A stretch of DNA of 64,000 bases from Verrucomicrobiia bacterium. Lineage in GTDB: Bacteria; Verrucomicrobiota; Verrucomicrobiia; Verrucomicrobiales; DEV007. This document shows, in pieces, positions 1 through 11,200 of the stretch. Location of the stretch: NCBI GenBank assembly GCA_030425385.1, contig JAUIAH010000001.1, forward strand, positions 248,001-312,000, read 5' to 3'. Position 1 is the first letter of the stretch. Every line of letters begins with the position of its first letter. The translations under genes and the position numbers were made by a program. Under the pieces are notes generated by a model. That model made no database searches, was not told the DNA's origin, and was given only the letters and a program-made list of their open reading frames with translations.

Positions 1-3000
1 ATATTGCGCAAGGGCACGCAATTCAGGAACCGTGGTCCTATCGACTTTGCGGATCCCGATGTTCGTCGTGTCCGTCGCTGGCAGCACGCTATTGGCAAAC
101 AACCAATCGCAATAGGCGGCCGTGCCGTGGCGTTGCGCCGTTTCGAAGACACCCCAAGCGCGGTCCGCATCATTATCTTGATACCCTTGCCACTGCCCAT
201 TCGGATTCTCGGTGTAGGCCTGGCGATAAGTGAGATCGACCAATTCGGCGCCTGCCTGTGCCCGGGCACTTGCCGTCTTCGCAAAGGCGCGTTCATCTAA
301 ATAGTCCACATCGATGACAATGCCATCGATGGTCACTTTCTCACTTCGCGGGCTCCAGGTAAAGTTGGCTTGCTTGGCCAGATCATAATAGCCCTTCAAG
401 GCCATCGTATAATGCCCCCACGCATCACCATGCCCTTGCGGATAGAGCCGTCGTCCATCCTCCACGTCCAAGAAGCCATCGTTGGTCAAATCTTCCAAGC
501 CGTAGTTCAACACATAAGCGGCTTCGCCCGCACCATTGGTGAAATTCCACATGAGGCGGTTGTAAGCGGGACGCGCCCCGACTTCACTGCGTCCGCGAAG
601 CAAGGAAAGCTCTTCCTCTAGCAAGGTGGCGGTTTGATTCTGAAAGGCATGTAAGGTTGGGGCCAAACTGCCAAACTCCCCTCCGACCGTGCTAAAACCG
701 ATCATCGGATCCTGCGCATCCGCGTATGCTTCATTACCCAATAAGGTGTAAAGGCTGGCAATGCGGTTGGCCGCATTCAGCAGAGCGGTATTGACGCCAT
801 CTGTTCCTACCGATGACGCAATGGTGAAGTCTTCGGCGCGATCTAGAATCGTTTGATAGAGTTCAATCAGCCCCACATTCTCGATGGCATCCTTATTGGG
901 ATTGAACGCCACGGGACCTTCCCAACGCTGACCAGCTTGCTGAATCGCGCTCGTATACGTGGCCGGAGCGCTTTGATTGCCAAAGTCATCGAATCGGGCA
1001 TCGAATAAATTGATCGCCTCCGTCACACGCTTGATCCATCCCGGGACCAATTGAGCCACATAGGGAGGATCGGTCGCATCTTGCGGCTCACGGCTATTGG
1101 CAGCGCCTGCCCAAGCACTCCAGGCCGACGGCGCATCCCCATAACCATAGCGACAGAAGACGAGATTATCCGTGATCAAGGTCGGCCCTGACCCCACCAA
1201 CTGCACTTCGCTCAATCCTTTGCCCTCTTTAAAGACCATCCAGGACCCATCATCGCGCTTGGCCGGATCGGGCAGGTCGATGCCGGGAGGATTGAGATCG
1301 CGCCCGTCCTCCTCACGGAGATACCATTGGAAATAAAGATCATTCACATTGCCTCCGAAATCCGCGGTATGCCGCAGACTCACTTTCTCATCAAAGACAT
1401 TGCCAGGGGCCATCACCGCAACGGATCCCCGATATTTCTCCGTCGATACCTTGATCACATGCATGGCGACAGGGGCATCAGGCAGGTCCGCGTGATCATT
1501 CTCTGCGATCGTGATATACCCCCCAAGACTTGCCGGTTGCTGGAGCGCTGGATTGGTCACCACTGCCAAACCGGGACCAAAGCTATTGGCTAGCGCGGTG
1601 AGTCCCATGCCATCTCGCTCCAAACCAATAGCCGAAGGCACCGGAAGATCGGTGCCATTGGGATCTCGTGACCATTGACTCAACGTGGTCACCGCATTCA
1701 CCCAATCACTCCCCACATTCAGCGCCTTAATCAAGGCTTCATCTTCGTGCGTGAGCACATTGGGTTGGAGAATCGTTTGTGCTCCCGGAGCGGCGAGAAG
1801 GTCGCCATCGCCGAGGATCCGTCCATTCAATAGCCCGCGAACACCCAGCTTCTCATTCGCGGTATTGTAGTAGACACGATCTTGAAGACTTGCGGGCAAT
1901 TGCTTGAAACGCCAAAGCAGACCATCAACGATCACCTGCCCTGAAGCAGGTTGCAGATCCGTTGGCACACTGGTCAGCGCCAGCGGTACTTCCCGTGCTT
2001 CCAAGGCAGGAAACACGCGCGCCAAGTATTGGTTGGCATGCTGATTGGACGCCATGGCGGCATTGGCTTCATCAAAGACCATCTTAGCACTTTGCCAAGC
2101 GACCGCTTGTGGTAGCCCCTTAGGGCGAGGCGTGGCCTGAGCGTGATCACTCGCATATTCTCCCCCAGCGAACGTGAGCGTTTCGCCCGCTTTCAACACG
2201 GCGCTGTCCTCGGGCCAGACGCAATTGTATTTAAGATTGTAGCCACCTTCGGTCACCGTCCCCAGAGCCATGGGTGAATCGATCTCGGCCGAATGATGCC
2301 AGAAATCTGAGCGCAAAGGATAATAGAACGTTGCGCGGATGTCTTCAGCACTATCGGTATCCCCAGAGACAACCCAGGGGACATGGTTCTTATCTTCGTA
2401 ATAGCTATATCGATTATCCACCTGCTCCCCTCGTGTTTCCTCCGGCATGGGTGAGGACCCAAAGGCCGCGGCATAGGGATGGGGCGCGAGAAGAGGAAGC
2501 CCAGCCTCCACCTCGTAGGAATAGGTGTAGTGTTGATTGAAGAGCGGCAAGCGTCCATCCACCGTCAATGCATCTTCATCGATCACGGCATACACCCGCA
2601 TTCGAGGCACAGGGCTGTTTGGATTCGACCGGTCCACGTATTGAGTCAGAACATAGGGACGACTGGTGAAATGAGAGGCCAATTCGAACTGGTTGAGATC
2701 GCGCCGCAACGCAAAGGCCGCTTTGCGATCAGTATCCAGAAACGACGGGGCGAGAAGCGCATGCTCTTCATTGGGATTGTATCCCATGCCACTGGGTGAT
2801 GGTTGATGATAGATGGCCAAGTCCCTGTAGGCTTCGCCTTCATAGAGGGGTTGAATGTGGCCATCCGCAGCATTCAATCCTTCACTTCCGAGGCGGCTTG
2901 CAATCACGATACGGTCTGGCGATACGGGCCAATGAGGCACAAAGGTTTCCGCGATATAGGGCCAATAAATCGCGTCTTGCTCTTCGTACCAGGCGATTGG

Positions 3001-6000
3001 AAAACTCCCTCGCGGGCCGTGAAAGCGGAAATCGTCGACGAGAAGCGCATTGTCCCCATGGCCGGCGGCGCTCGTGACTTTGAATCCCATGGAAGCAGCC
3101 GTCGCGGTGAACGAGAACGTGACCGTGTGATAGGCCTTATCGTCCCCCACTGGATCAATGAGCGCATGGAAGTCTGAAGCGTTTCCATTAAGTGAGATCC
3201 CGATGTCTTGATCGTCTATCTGAACACCCAGCGTTGCCGCAGATCCAGAACGCGCATTCACTCGGAATGATGCTTGATACGTGCCCCCTACGAACAGCCC
3301 ATTCAAGGAAGAGACCAGGTTCCCCTCTCCCTGGATGAAAGCCACATTATCGCCGTGGGGCGTTCTTCCATTATCCGCGAAGGGACTGTCACCGGCAGGA
3401 TTCAACCCTGCCCCGAGGCTAGATGTCCAATAGGAGATCGCAGGGTTCCATCCCACATATCCAGGAGATTCGGTGAAGTGATTGCGTTCAAAGCTCGGGT
3501 TGCTCAGTGGATAAACCGGCCCGGTGATTGGCTGCACCTCGTTGACCGCAAAGATCATCCCCTGTAGGTTCTCACGATCATAAAAGGTCGGATTCACGGG
3601 CGCCAGAGGGTCGATCACATAACCACTCATTTCAGACACTCGATGCGCTCCCGAGTCAATCTCGGACCCAATGGGCACTGTTCTCGGGTTACCGGCCGAG
3701 TTGCGCCAATAAACGGATTCTACCACTTTCACGCTCAGCGTCTCTTTCTCAAGATTCCCCGTCGCGATTCCCCCAGACCGATCCGCGAAGACCAGGACGC
3801 TACGGCCGTCCTCCTGGGTAGAGAAATGACGATCGGTCTCCGAGGCACGACTATCCGTATAGACTAGCTCCACAAACGTCCGCTCATCGGTGGACGAGCG
3901 ATCCAAATCCACGGGTGGTGTCTCGACGATATGCGTGTAATCAGCGACGCTCGGCCACTGCGACTCGATGCGAAGAATGATGTTCTGCGCGGGATCATCC
4001 GGATCGGACTGATTCTTGAATTCCACGGTGAAGGTACCCGGCACGGTAGGATAGAGTTTGTTGCGAACCGCATCCCAACGCCACATGCCATCCCAAGAAA
4101 TGCCCGAAGGCCCGGCCAAGATATTGCCGCCTTCGGGCTTGGTATCTTTCATCACGCGTTCCTCATCGGTGCCGGTGATACTATGGAAGGTCACGGCGTG
4201 TCCAATCGTCACGGTTTCAACATAGATCCGATTGGCATAGTCCCAGACAATGGTAGAGGGCCGAGTGAGCGCGAAACTCTTGCTTTGGACGTCTTTCTCA
4301 GAAAAGGGCACCACCGCACCACTGCCACCGGTATACCCTTTCAACGCCTGAGTGCTGCGACCACTATCAATGCTCGCAGGTGCGGAGACGGTCACCGAGG
4401 TATTGGGCGCAAACCAGAACTCCCCTATCCCTGAATGGCTCACACCGTTGCCTGACGTCGTGGGTGCCTCTTCCGCGATGCTTGAGTTCACCCCCACGCG
4501 CACACTATATTCCTTGCGCCATTGCCAAACGATCCGCCCTGGAGATCCCACCGTAATCTTATTCGTCTGTTGGCGTGGTTGATTGGAGGCCCAGTGGTAA
4601 GTGCCTCCCGAAGCGATCCCTTGTGCCTGGGCGACGCACCCTTCGGCCAGAAATCCAAGAGAACGCCAACGCGTGCCAAACGAGGTCACATCCAACGCAA
4701 CCCCGTCAATCAACGCGGTGAATTGATCATTCTCCTTAATCCAATGTTTCTGCACGGAAGGCACAGGATTCCCCGCCGCTGTCGACGTGAGCCCTTCGGT
4801 TCCTTCCAGGTTCGATTCCACCTCAACGGCATGTTCGGTTCGCCAAAGAAAGGTCAATTCCGTATCGCCCTTCGCCACAAACGTCACGGTGTTAGCGGTC
4901 CCATTGACTTCTGAATTCTTGAATTGATAACCCACGCAGACATGCCGCGTCACCGCATGCTGGCGAATGCTATCGGCATTATCAGAAGAAATGACGTTTC
5001 CTTCGCGATCTTTGAACACTTCTTGCGGCACTGAAGCCACAATCGTTTTCCCAGCCGCGACGGTATTCACCCCCAAATGGGGCTGAGGGGTGATCCCATG
5101 GTCCGAATTGATCTTAATTTGCACCTCTTCGAGAAAGACACCCGATTGATTGAGGAAGCCCACAAAGCCAAGCCATGCTCCATAGACAGTGGGAAGGGCC
5201 TTCCTGCGATCGGCATCAGGCCCCATGACCAAGGTACCATCTGTCCAAGCGCCAGTGATCAAGACCGTCTCTCCGATGATTCCTGCACCATTGGCTTTCT
5301 GCGATCCGGGTGGAGTGATATCACCCCCTTCGTAAGGGGTGACATGCCAGTTCGCGATAGGGTCAAGCGTTGCGGTACTGAGCTTCTGCCAGAAGAGATG
5401 GTTTAAAGACGAATTGCTCGCCAGCGGCCCCGTGGGATCGGACTCCGTGCTGCTACTAAGCGTGCGCGTTTTGAGAGCGCCGCCAGCAACACCGGCAAGG
5501 ATGACCGAACTGTCCGGGCCTACCGTAAGACTGGAAGCGTAGTCATCTCCCGTGGATGCATAGAGTCGCCATTGTTCATGCGCAAGATCTCCTGCACCCA
5601 ACTTCGCTACCCAAATATCGTTGTTGTATGCGTCACCAGCATACTTGCTATAGATGCTGCCATGGCTGGCTGAGACTGTCGTGGAGGTCGGCCTAAGGCT
5701 CTTCTCCCATTCCCCGGCAACAAATAGACTACCATTGGCATATACAATATCGGTGACACGGCTATGCGACTGCCCTTCGTCCCGTTCAAGTTTGCAAGGA
5801 AAGAAATGATGAGTAATTTCTCGACCTCGCCAACTTGAGTCGCCACTTCGTACCGGTTTGATTCGATAGATCGCACTCACCGAGCCATAGTGAGGATCGA
5901 AATCATTCCCGTAGGCACCATCATCAATCCCAAGCGGTCGCTTGACCGTCGTGCCTGTGTGTGTGCGATAGTAGACTTGGCGGTCGCCAACGCTGTGACC

Positions 6001-6816
6001 ACGGAAGATCTGCCGCGTCTGCTCACCTGAAACCGTCGCATCACCATCCATCACCATGCCCACAAAGAGAGCACCGGTATTATCAGCTTCTACCGCGGTG
6101 GCATAGCAGTTCCCCTCGATGTCATTTCCAAGGGTTGTGCTCCATACAGCCTGCAAGTTGGCATCGAAACTCACCACAAACACATCGCGCTGCGTGGGAT
6201 GATCGTTGTGGTGCAAGAGCGGCAAGCCATCAAAGACACGGCCGCCTCCGGACCGCTGGCGCTCACGCACGCTCAGTTTGTCACCATAAGCGTCACCAAC
6301 CACGGTGACGACGGGTTGTCCCGCATCACTGCCCAAGGCGAGGCTGGTCGCGCGGGCATTGCCGTTGATGCCATCAATATAACTGTAGTCTTGAATGGTC
6401 CCTTCGAGACTTAATCGAGCGACGTAAGCAGCGGTGTCATTGTGCGTTCCGCAAACATAGAGGCTCTCCCCATGGATTGCGATGTCATTCACTTTCCAAT
6501 TGCCACCTCCCATGATGACACCCATGGGGCGCTTCCAAAGAATACCCCCGACGGCATCCACCTTCATGACGAGGCCATCATCGGCACCGTGACTGCCATT
6601 GGTCCAACTCGTGATGAAACACGCATTGGCTGTGGAAGCCGTCCGGAATCCGCCACTCCATCGGTGGGGCTCTAAGGCAAAGAGCTCTCGTGCTGCCCCG
6701 GAATAGACCGAGCCGCCAATCTCTTTGAGCAATACTTGCGCCGCCTTGGCTGAGAATGTGCCTAAGAGTCCCCACGCACCCACAACGGAAAGAAGAAGAA
6801 GTCGATAACGTTTCAT
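1..6816 (-). CDS. Giant secreted multidomain protein, 3' end beyond the left edge
   Basis: One uninterrupted minus-strand frame of 2272 codons runs from ATG at 6816 to base 1 with no stop, so the gene continues outside the window. The protein opens with a classical signal peptide (basic MKRYR, then a leucine-rich stretch, FSAKAA-type cleavage site near residue 25). Residues about 30-530 look like a beta-propeller: repeated blocks with short Gly/Asp-rich turns and phrases such as SLYVCGTHND and SLFVAGEWEK. Around 650-880 there are three related repeats about 100 residues apart with a W-x-W-R-x-E-Y-type core (FLWRTEHAVEV, WQWRKEYSVRV, WDYANRIYVE). Residues about 1105-1265 resemble a jelly-roll carbohydrate-binding module (NPSFE start). 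The rest is unrecognised. The start codon is 3 bases after the stop of the LamG gene, implying one operon. Export is well supported; function is unknown, possibly a surface or extracellular binding protein. Confidence 0.85.
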   Translation of the reverse strand, partial: MKRYRLLLLSVVGAWGLLGTFSAKAAQVLLKEIGGSVYSGAARELFALEPHRWSGGFRTASTANACFITSWTNGSHGADDGLVMKVDAVGGILWKRPMGVIMGGGNWKVNDIAIHGESLYVCGTHNDTAAYVARLSLEGTIQDYSYIDGINGNARATSLALGSDAGQPVVTVVGDAYGDKLSVRERQRSGGGRVFDGLPLLHHNDHPTQRDVFVVSFDANLQAVWSTTLGNDIEGNCYATAVEADNTGALFVGMVMDGDATVSGEQTRQIFRGHSVGDRQVYYRTHTGTTVKRPLGIDDGAYGNDFDPHYGSVSAIYRIKPVRSGDSSWRGREITHHFFPCKLERDEGQSHSRVTDIVYANGSLFVAGEWEKSLRPTSTTVSASHGSIYSKYAGDAYNNDIWVAKLGAGDLAHEQWRLYASTGDDYASSLTVGPDSSVILAGVAGGALKTRTLSSSTESDPTGPLASNSSLNHLFWQKLSTATLDPIANWHVTPYEGGDITPPGSQKANGAGIIGETVLITGAWTDGTLVMGPDADRRKALPTVYGAWLGFVGFLNQSGVFLEEVQIKINSDHGITPQPHLGVNTVAAGKTIVASVPQEVFKDREGNVISSDNADSIRQHAVTRHVCVGYQFKNSEVNGTANTVTFVAKGDTELTFLWRTEHAVEVESNLEGTEGLTSTAAGNPVPSVQKHWIKENDQFTALIDGVALDVTSFGTRWRSLGFLAEGCVAQAQGIASGGTYHWASNQPRQQTNKITVGSPGRIVWQWRKEYSVRVGVNSSIAEEAPTTSGNGVSHSGIGEFWFAPNTSVTVSAPASIDSGRSTQALKGYTGGSGAVVPFSEKDVQSKSFALTRPSTIVWDYANRIYVETVTIGHAVTFHSITGTDEERVMKDTKPEGGNILAGPSGISWDGMWRWDAVRNKLYPTVPGTFTVEFKNQSDPDDPAQNIILRIESQWPSVADYTHIVETPPVDLDRSSTDERTFVELVYTDSRASETDRHFSTQEDGRSVLVFADRSGGIATGNLEKETLSVKVVESVYWRNSAGNPRTVPIGSEIDSGAHRVSEMSGYVIDPLAPVNPTFYDRENLQGMIFAVNEVQPITGPVYPLSNPSFERNHFTESPGYVGWNPAISYWTSSLGAGLNPAGDSPFADNGRTPHGDNVAFIQGEGNLVSSLNGLFVGGTYQASFRVNARSGSAATLGVQIDDQDIGISLNGNASDFHALIDPVGDDKAYHTVTFSFTATAASMGFKVTSAAGHGDNALLVDDFRFHGPRGSFPIAWYEEQDAIYWPYIAETFVPHWPVSPDRIVIASRLGSEGLNAADGHIQPLYEGEAYRDLAIYHQPSPSGMGYNPNEEHALLAPSFLDTDRKAAFALRRDLNQFELASHFTSRPYVLTQYVDRSNPNSPVPRMRVYAVIDEDALTVDGRLPLFNQHYTYSYEVEAGLPLLAPHPYAAAFGSSPMPEETRGEQVDNRYSYYEDKNHVPWVVSGDTDSAEDIRATFYYPLRSDFWHHSAEIDSPMALGTVTEGGYNLKYNCVWPEDSAVLKAGETLTFAGGEYASDHAQATPRPKGLPQAVAWQSAKMVFDEANAAMASNQHANQYLARVFPALEAREVPLALTSVPTDLQPASGQVIVDGLLWRFKQLPASLQDRVYYNTANEKLGVRGLLNGRILGDGDLLAAPGAQTILQPNVLTHEDEALIKALNVGSDWVNAVTTLSQWSRDPNGTDLPVPSAIGLERDGMGLTALANSFGPGLAVVTNPALQQPASLGGYITIAENDHADLPDAPVAMHVIKVSTEKYRGSVAVMAPGNVFDEKVSLRHTADFGGNVNDLYFQWYLREEDGRDLNPPGIDLPDPAKRDDGSWMVFKEGKGLSEVQLVGSGPTLITDNLVFCRYGYGDAPSAWSAWAGAANSREPQDATDPPYVAQLVPGWIKRVTEAINLFDARFDDFGNQSAPATYTSAIQQAGQRWEGPVAFNPNKDAIENVGLIELYQTILDRAEDFTIASSVGTDGVNTALLNAANRIASLYTLLGNEAYADAQDPMIGFSTVGGEFGSLAPTLHAFQNQTATLLEEELSLLRGRSEVGARPAYNRLMWNFTNGAGEAAYVLNYGLEDLTNDGFLDVEDGRRLYPQGHGDAWGHYTMALKGYYDLAKQANFTWSPRSEKVTIDGIVIDVDYLDERAFAKTASARAQAGAELVDLTYRQAYTENPNGQWQGYQDNDADRAWGVFETAQRHGTAAYCDWLFANSVLPATDTTNIGIRKVDRTTVPELRALAQY

Positions 6817-6819
6817 GGT

Positions 6820-8151
6820 CTATTTCAGTTCGCCGGAAGTGGTCACACGGGTGAAGGCGATGGCCCCTCGGCATTCGAGCGTGTCTTGATGCAATCCATC
6901 GACGCTGTCCCAGAGGGTTCCCGTGATCCGGTGATCGTCCGGACCGTCCGATTCATCGATATCAAGGCGCAGCGTTCGCGTGATCTCCCAGGCAGTGCCG
7001 AGATCGGGATGGTATTTGTGCCTGAACGGATTGAGCGGGTGATTCGCCGACAAGGTGGACGTGGCGGCGAGCCAATCACCACTAGTTGCCAGGCTCACCT
7101 GCGCCTTCGGCAAAGGGAGCGACGCACTACTGAAGCGCTGCCCCACCCAGTGATTGCCGCGTTTCACGATACCGTCATAGTTGGGCACTTCTTCCAGTGA
7201 GGTCACAATGACAGGATCCGGTTCGTGCGGCGGGATGACGCGCGTCTTCATGACGATCGCCTCGCGCAAGAGGCGTGCGTTGCCATCAGTGTCCACGTGG
7301 AGGAGGACTTGTTTGCTGAAGGCAGGAGCAGCTCCCCAAGCGTCGCTTTGCACCTCTTTGACCTCGTTCATCGTCGCTTGTCCTACCCACAATCCTGTGA
7401 ACGCCGTGCCGAGATTGGCAGGGCTGAGTTCCGCCAGATCACTTGCGGTAAGGGCGCGGTTATAGACGCGCACATCACGAAGTTCGCCTTGGTAATGTTC
7501 ATCGCCGCCGGGAAGATCGCCGCCCAAGGTCAGAGCCTCGTCAATGGTGCCAAAGACAATTGCCCGTTCGTGCTCGGAGTCCAAGGCGCCATTGATATAG
7601 AAGCGCAATGTAGCGCCATCATACGTGACGGCCACATGGGACCAGGCGTTTAAAGGAACCGTTCCTGAGGTTTCCGCCGTCTGCCAACCATTGCCACCAG
7701 GCGGGCTGAACACATTGCAGCCAAAGATCAGTTTCCCCCCAACGTGCATGCCGAAGGTATAGGGTGACTTCTCTATCCCTTTCGTCAGAATGCCTTCCCA
7801 CGTATTGGCTCTTTCCGGTTTGATCCACGCAGCGATGCTCAATCGATTGCCTCCATTGAGATTGCCGACGTGATTCTTACTCTTCACATACTGGTTCGAT
7901 CCATTGAAGCGCAGACCCGTAGAGGTCCACGTAGGATCGTTGACGAGATCTGCGAAGGTAAGCGTGCCTCGATCAAAGGCGCTGGTGTCGCCCGGTCCTC
8001 CATTCAAACGAAAGTGAACAATCAGGCCATCTTCCAAATCTCCATAACCCGGCGCGACGCCAACCAGCAGGAGCCAAAGGAGGAGAAGGCATGGCCGACC
8101 GGCAGCAAACAACCGCTGGGTTTTCAGGATGCGAGATGGATAGGTGGACAT
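6820..8151 (-). CDS. Secreted LamG-domain protein
   Basis: A 443-residue protein. The N-terminus has a basic stretch and a leucine-rich hydrophobic core (residues about 20-37), consistent with a signal peptide. Residues about 40-240 match the LamG/concanavalin-A-like jelly roll: GLIVHFRLNG opening, LSIAAWIKP, WSHVAVTYDG, LRFYINGALD and the closing GELRDVRVYNRALTASDL are all typical. The C-terminal 200 residues are rich in beta-strand-forming sequence and not recognised. It lies between the Ser/Thr kinase (86-base gap) and the giant secreted protein (3-base gap), all on the same strand, so it is probably co-transcribed and may work with the giant protein at the cell surface. LamG domains bind glycans or proteins; the ligand cannot be told from sequence. 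Confidence 0.85.
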   Translation of the reverse strand: MSTYPSRILKTQRLFAAGRPCLLLLWLLLVGVAPGYGDLEDGLIVHFRLNGGPGDTSAFDRGTLTFADLVNDPTWTSTGLRFNGSNQYVKSKNHVGNLNGGNRLSIAAWIKPERANTWEGILTKGIEKSPYTFGMHVGGKLIFGCNVFSPPGGNGWQTAETSGTVPLNAWSHVAVTYDGATLRFYINGALDSEHERAIVFGTIDEALTLGGDLPGGDEHYQGELRDVRVYNRALTASDLAELSPANLGTAFTGLWVGQATMNEVKEVQSDAWGAAPAFSKQVLLHVDTDGNARLLREAIVMKTRVIPPHEPDPVIVTSLEEVPNYDGIVKRGNHWVGQRFSSASLPLPKAQVSLATSGDWLAATSTLSANHPLNPFRHKYHPDLGTAWEITRTLRLDIDESDGPDDHRITGTLWDSVDGLHQDTLECRGAIAFTRVTTSGELK

Positions 8152-8219
8152 GGTTCACGAGGCACCATGGATTCCATTTCGACTTGTTACGGAATTTATG
8201 AATATTTGGCATTCTGGTC

Positions 8220-8234
8220 GATTCTGAGAATCGC
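8220..8234. promoter_or_regulatory. Short palindrome between kinase and LamG genes
   Basis: Seven-base arms CGATTCT and AGAATCG flank a single G, just after the kinase stop codon. There is no T-run after it on the minus strand, so it looks more like a protein-binding site than an intrinsic terminator. No function is assigned. Confidence 0.25.
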
Positions 8235-8237
8235 GAA

Positions 8238-11200
8238 TCACCTTGCCAACCGGAATCGGCGGCGTTCGGCACCCGTCAGCTCGCGCCCCGCATCGCGGCG
8301 CGCTTGGCGGCTCAGCAATTCCACGTCGGTCTCCCATTGTGCCAAACGACCCGCGCCATCGCCGCAGAGGAGTTGGGTGTTGCGCAACCACACTAACGTG
8401 TTGATCACCTTGTCCGTGCTGATGGTACGGACATCGCCTTGCTGCCAATCCCACAAGTGCATCCTCCCGTCGCTGCCGCTGAACCCTAACCAACGGTCAT
8501 CTGGAGAGAAATCGATGCTTGTGATGAGGTGATCCGTGATGGGACTCACTCTGCGGCTCGCCACAATGTCAGGCGCGGTGAGATCCCAAACGGTCGCCCC
8601 ATTTCCCGCCCCATTGGCCGCCAGCCAACGCCCATCTTCACTGAAGGCCAGATCCGCGGCATGAAGGAAGTTGGCAGGCAACGCGGCCTCAAAGGAGAGT
8701 TCCTCTGGATTCGAGGCATCGTAGAGCAGAACCATATTGCCGTGCTGAACTTGATCCACCGAGGGTTGATCCCAGCCATGACGGGCGACGGCGAGCCAAC
8801 GGCCATCTTGAGAAACGGCCGCATCAGGAAGGAGAAACTGGATGCTGTGCATCTCATGCTGCCTCTCCGAAGCCATCGGATCGGGAGCCAGGAGATCCCA
8901 GTCAAAGAGCACCCCATCTCCACAGGTCACATAGAGTCGACCGTCAGGGTGGAACACAAGCTGACGCGCGTACGCTAACCGTTTCGCCGACGTGTCAAAG
9001 CGATAGTCTGGCTCGGGCATGCCGTCGCCCCATTCCATGGCGCTCACTAGACGCGCCACTTCCCAAACGAAGGCTATCCCGTCTCGGCCCACACTGGCGA
9101 GCCACCGACCCTCCTGGCTGAAGGCGCATGCCGTTGCTTGGTCATGATGATAGCCTATCGTCTGCACCTGACCATCTCGCAGGCGGACAAGTTTGACTGG
9201 AGCCCATTCAGCGTGAAGAGGCGCATCACAGGCGAGCAGACACCATGCTTTGTCAGGTGAAACCGCGATCTCATTGATGAGTTCGTTAGAGTGATGAGCA
9301 TAGAATGGCAGCGAACCGTGCGTCCCATGCTCGAATGACCAATGGCGCGCTCGCGCGGGTGCCCCATAGGCGATCATCCCCCCAGCATTACGGGTAAAGA
9401 TGATGTCTAGCACGGGCGCGTTGAGCCCCCGATAGTGGGTTGGCTTTCCTATAGGCATCGCTGTTTCCTCCGAGATCGGCCACAGAAAGGCGGTGGGACT
9501 CACGCCTCCCGCGCCTAGCCAGCGCCCATCTGGGCTAAAGCGCAGGCGATGCCAACGTTCCTCCCCCGTCGCCACCCACCGTGGGGCGGTTGGTTCTGTT
9601 AGGGACTTCACGAAGATCTCGCCGCGGTTATCAGCAAAGGCGAGCTGCCCTCCCTTGGCTGAGATGGCAAAGGCATGAATTCTTACCGGATGCTCGAAGA
9701 GTGGTGTCGAGGATGTGACCGCTTGGGAGAGGGATCCCGATCGGAGGTCGACCTGGCGGAAAGCACGATGGCTCGTCTGATGAATCATGGTGTGTTCATC
9801 GAGCGAGAAGGCGACGGCTTCATTCACGCTATGCTCTTTGGGAAGTGTTTCCCATTCAATGGCTTCTTTGTCAGGATCCATGGCCACGAGGCATACGCGA
9901 TCCAGATCCTGCAGATAGAACCAACGCCTCGAAGGCGCTGCGATCCAAAGCGCCCCTTTGAGCCCTTCCCAATCCATCAACGGTTGTGAATGCCCCAGTT
10001 GAAAGGGTGTGGCTGCTTCTGGAGTGACGGTGAAGAAGGTGGCGGTATTGATTGTGTGATCCCCTTCATTCGTATAGAACGCCACCCCCTTCAGCCTTCC
10101 GGCACGTTCATGGGGAAACCACCACACGCGAAAGAGGACCTCGCCAGGTCGGCTCAGATTTCCTAACACTTGCGACTCTGGCACTTTCCGATCGATGGCG
10201 GTCCACAGACGCACCTCGCCTTGGGGATCGGCGCTCACGAGTTGCTGACCATTCGGGTGCCATTCCACCGCTTGAAAGCGATGCAGGTCTTCCCGCTTCC
10301 AGATGGGAAATCGGAACAAACGACGCGGCGGAGTCGTCTGGAGATCGTAGCCCGCAGCGACCACATCCGGCTGTGCCTCGTGATCGAGGATCAACACCTT
10401 CTGCTGATCAGCGCTGAAGACCATGGGGTATTCCCGAGACGGCGCACGCGAGATATAGCCGTCGTCAGAACTCGCCCGCACGTGATCGGATACGGTGAGA
10501 TCATGGCCGCCAATCTCTTGAAGGGCCTGGTAGAGCGCCTCCGCAGTGGCGGGGAGGGCCTTGCCTTTGGAACGCTTCGACATGTCCACCGCTTCCGCCG
10601 CCAAGAGGAGTGCTCGCGGTGCATTGTTCGCCACTTCCAAGCGCGCGTGCATGGCCAGTTGGGTGGCGGTAGCGGTGGCTAGCGATTGCGTGAGCTGACT
10701 ATTGGTATCAGTGAGAGAATGCACCGCACGCTCCGCACGCTGCCAAGAATGGAGCGAGGTCAAACTAGCCAAGACAAAGACAACGGCCAAGGCCGCCCAA
10801 GCCGGATTGCGTTTCGCCCACTTACAGAGGCGTTCCCCCGTCGAAACCGGCCTCACCTGCAAGGGTTCCCGTCGCAGCCAGCGGCCTAACTCTTCTGCCA
10901 AGAGGCCTGCGGAGGCGACCCGTCGCTTAGGATCCTTCTCCAGACATCTCTGGGCCAATGTCAGGAGATCACGATCCACGGTCTTGTCACAGGACGGTTC
11001 CTGTTCGCCGATCAACCGCATCACCTCCAAAGGATCATCTGCCTGGAAGGGCAATTCCCCCGTCAGGCACTGCCATAACATCACTCCCAATGCCCACACG
11101 TCGCTGGTCGTCGATACCGCATGCGCGGTGTCACGGATCGTCTCTGGAGCCATGTAGTGGGGCGTACCCAAGCGATCCGACGACATGGTCAGACCGGACT

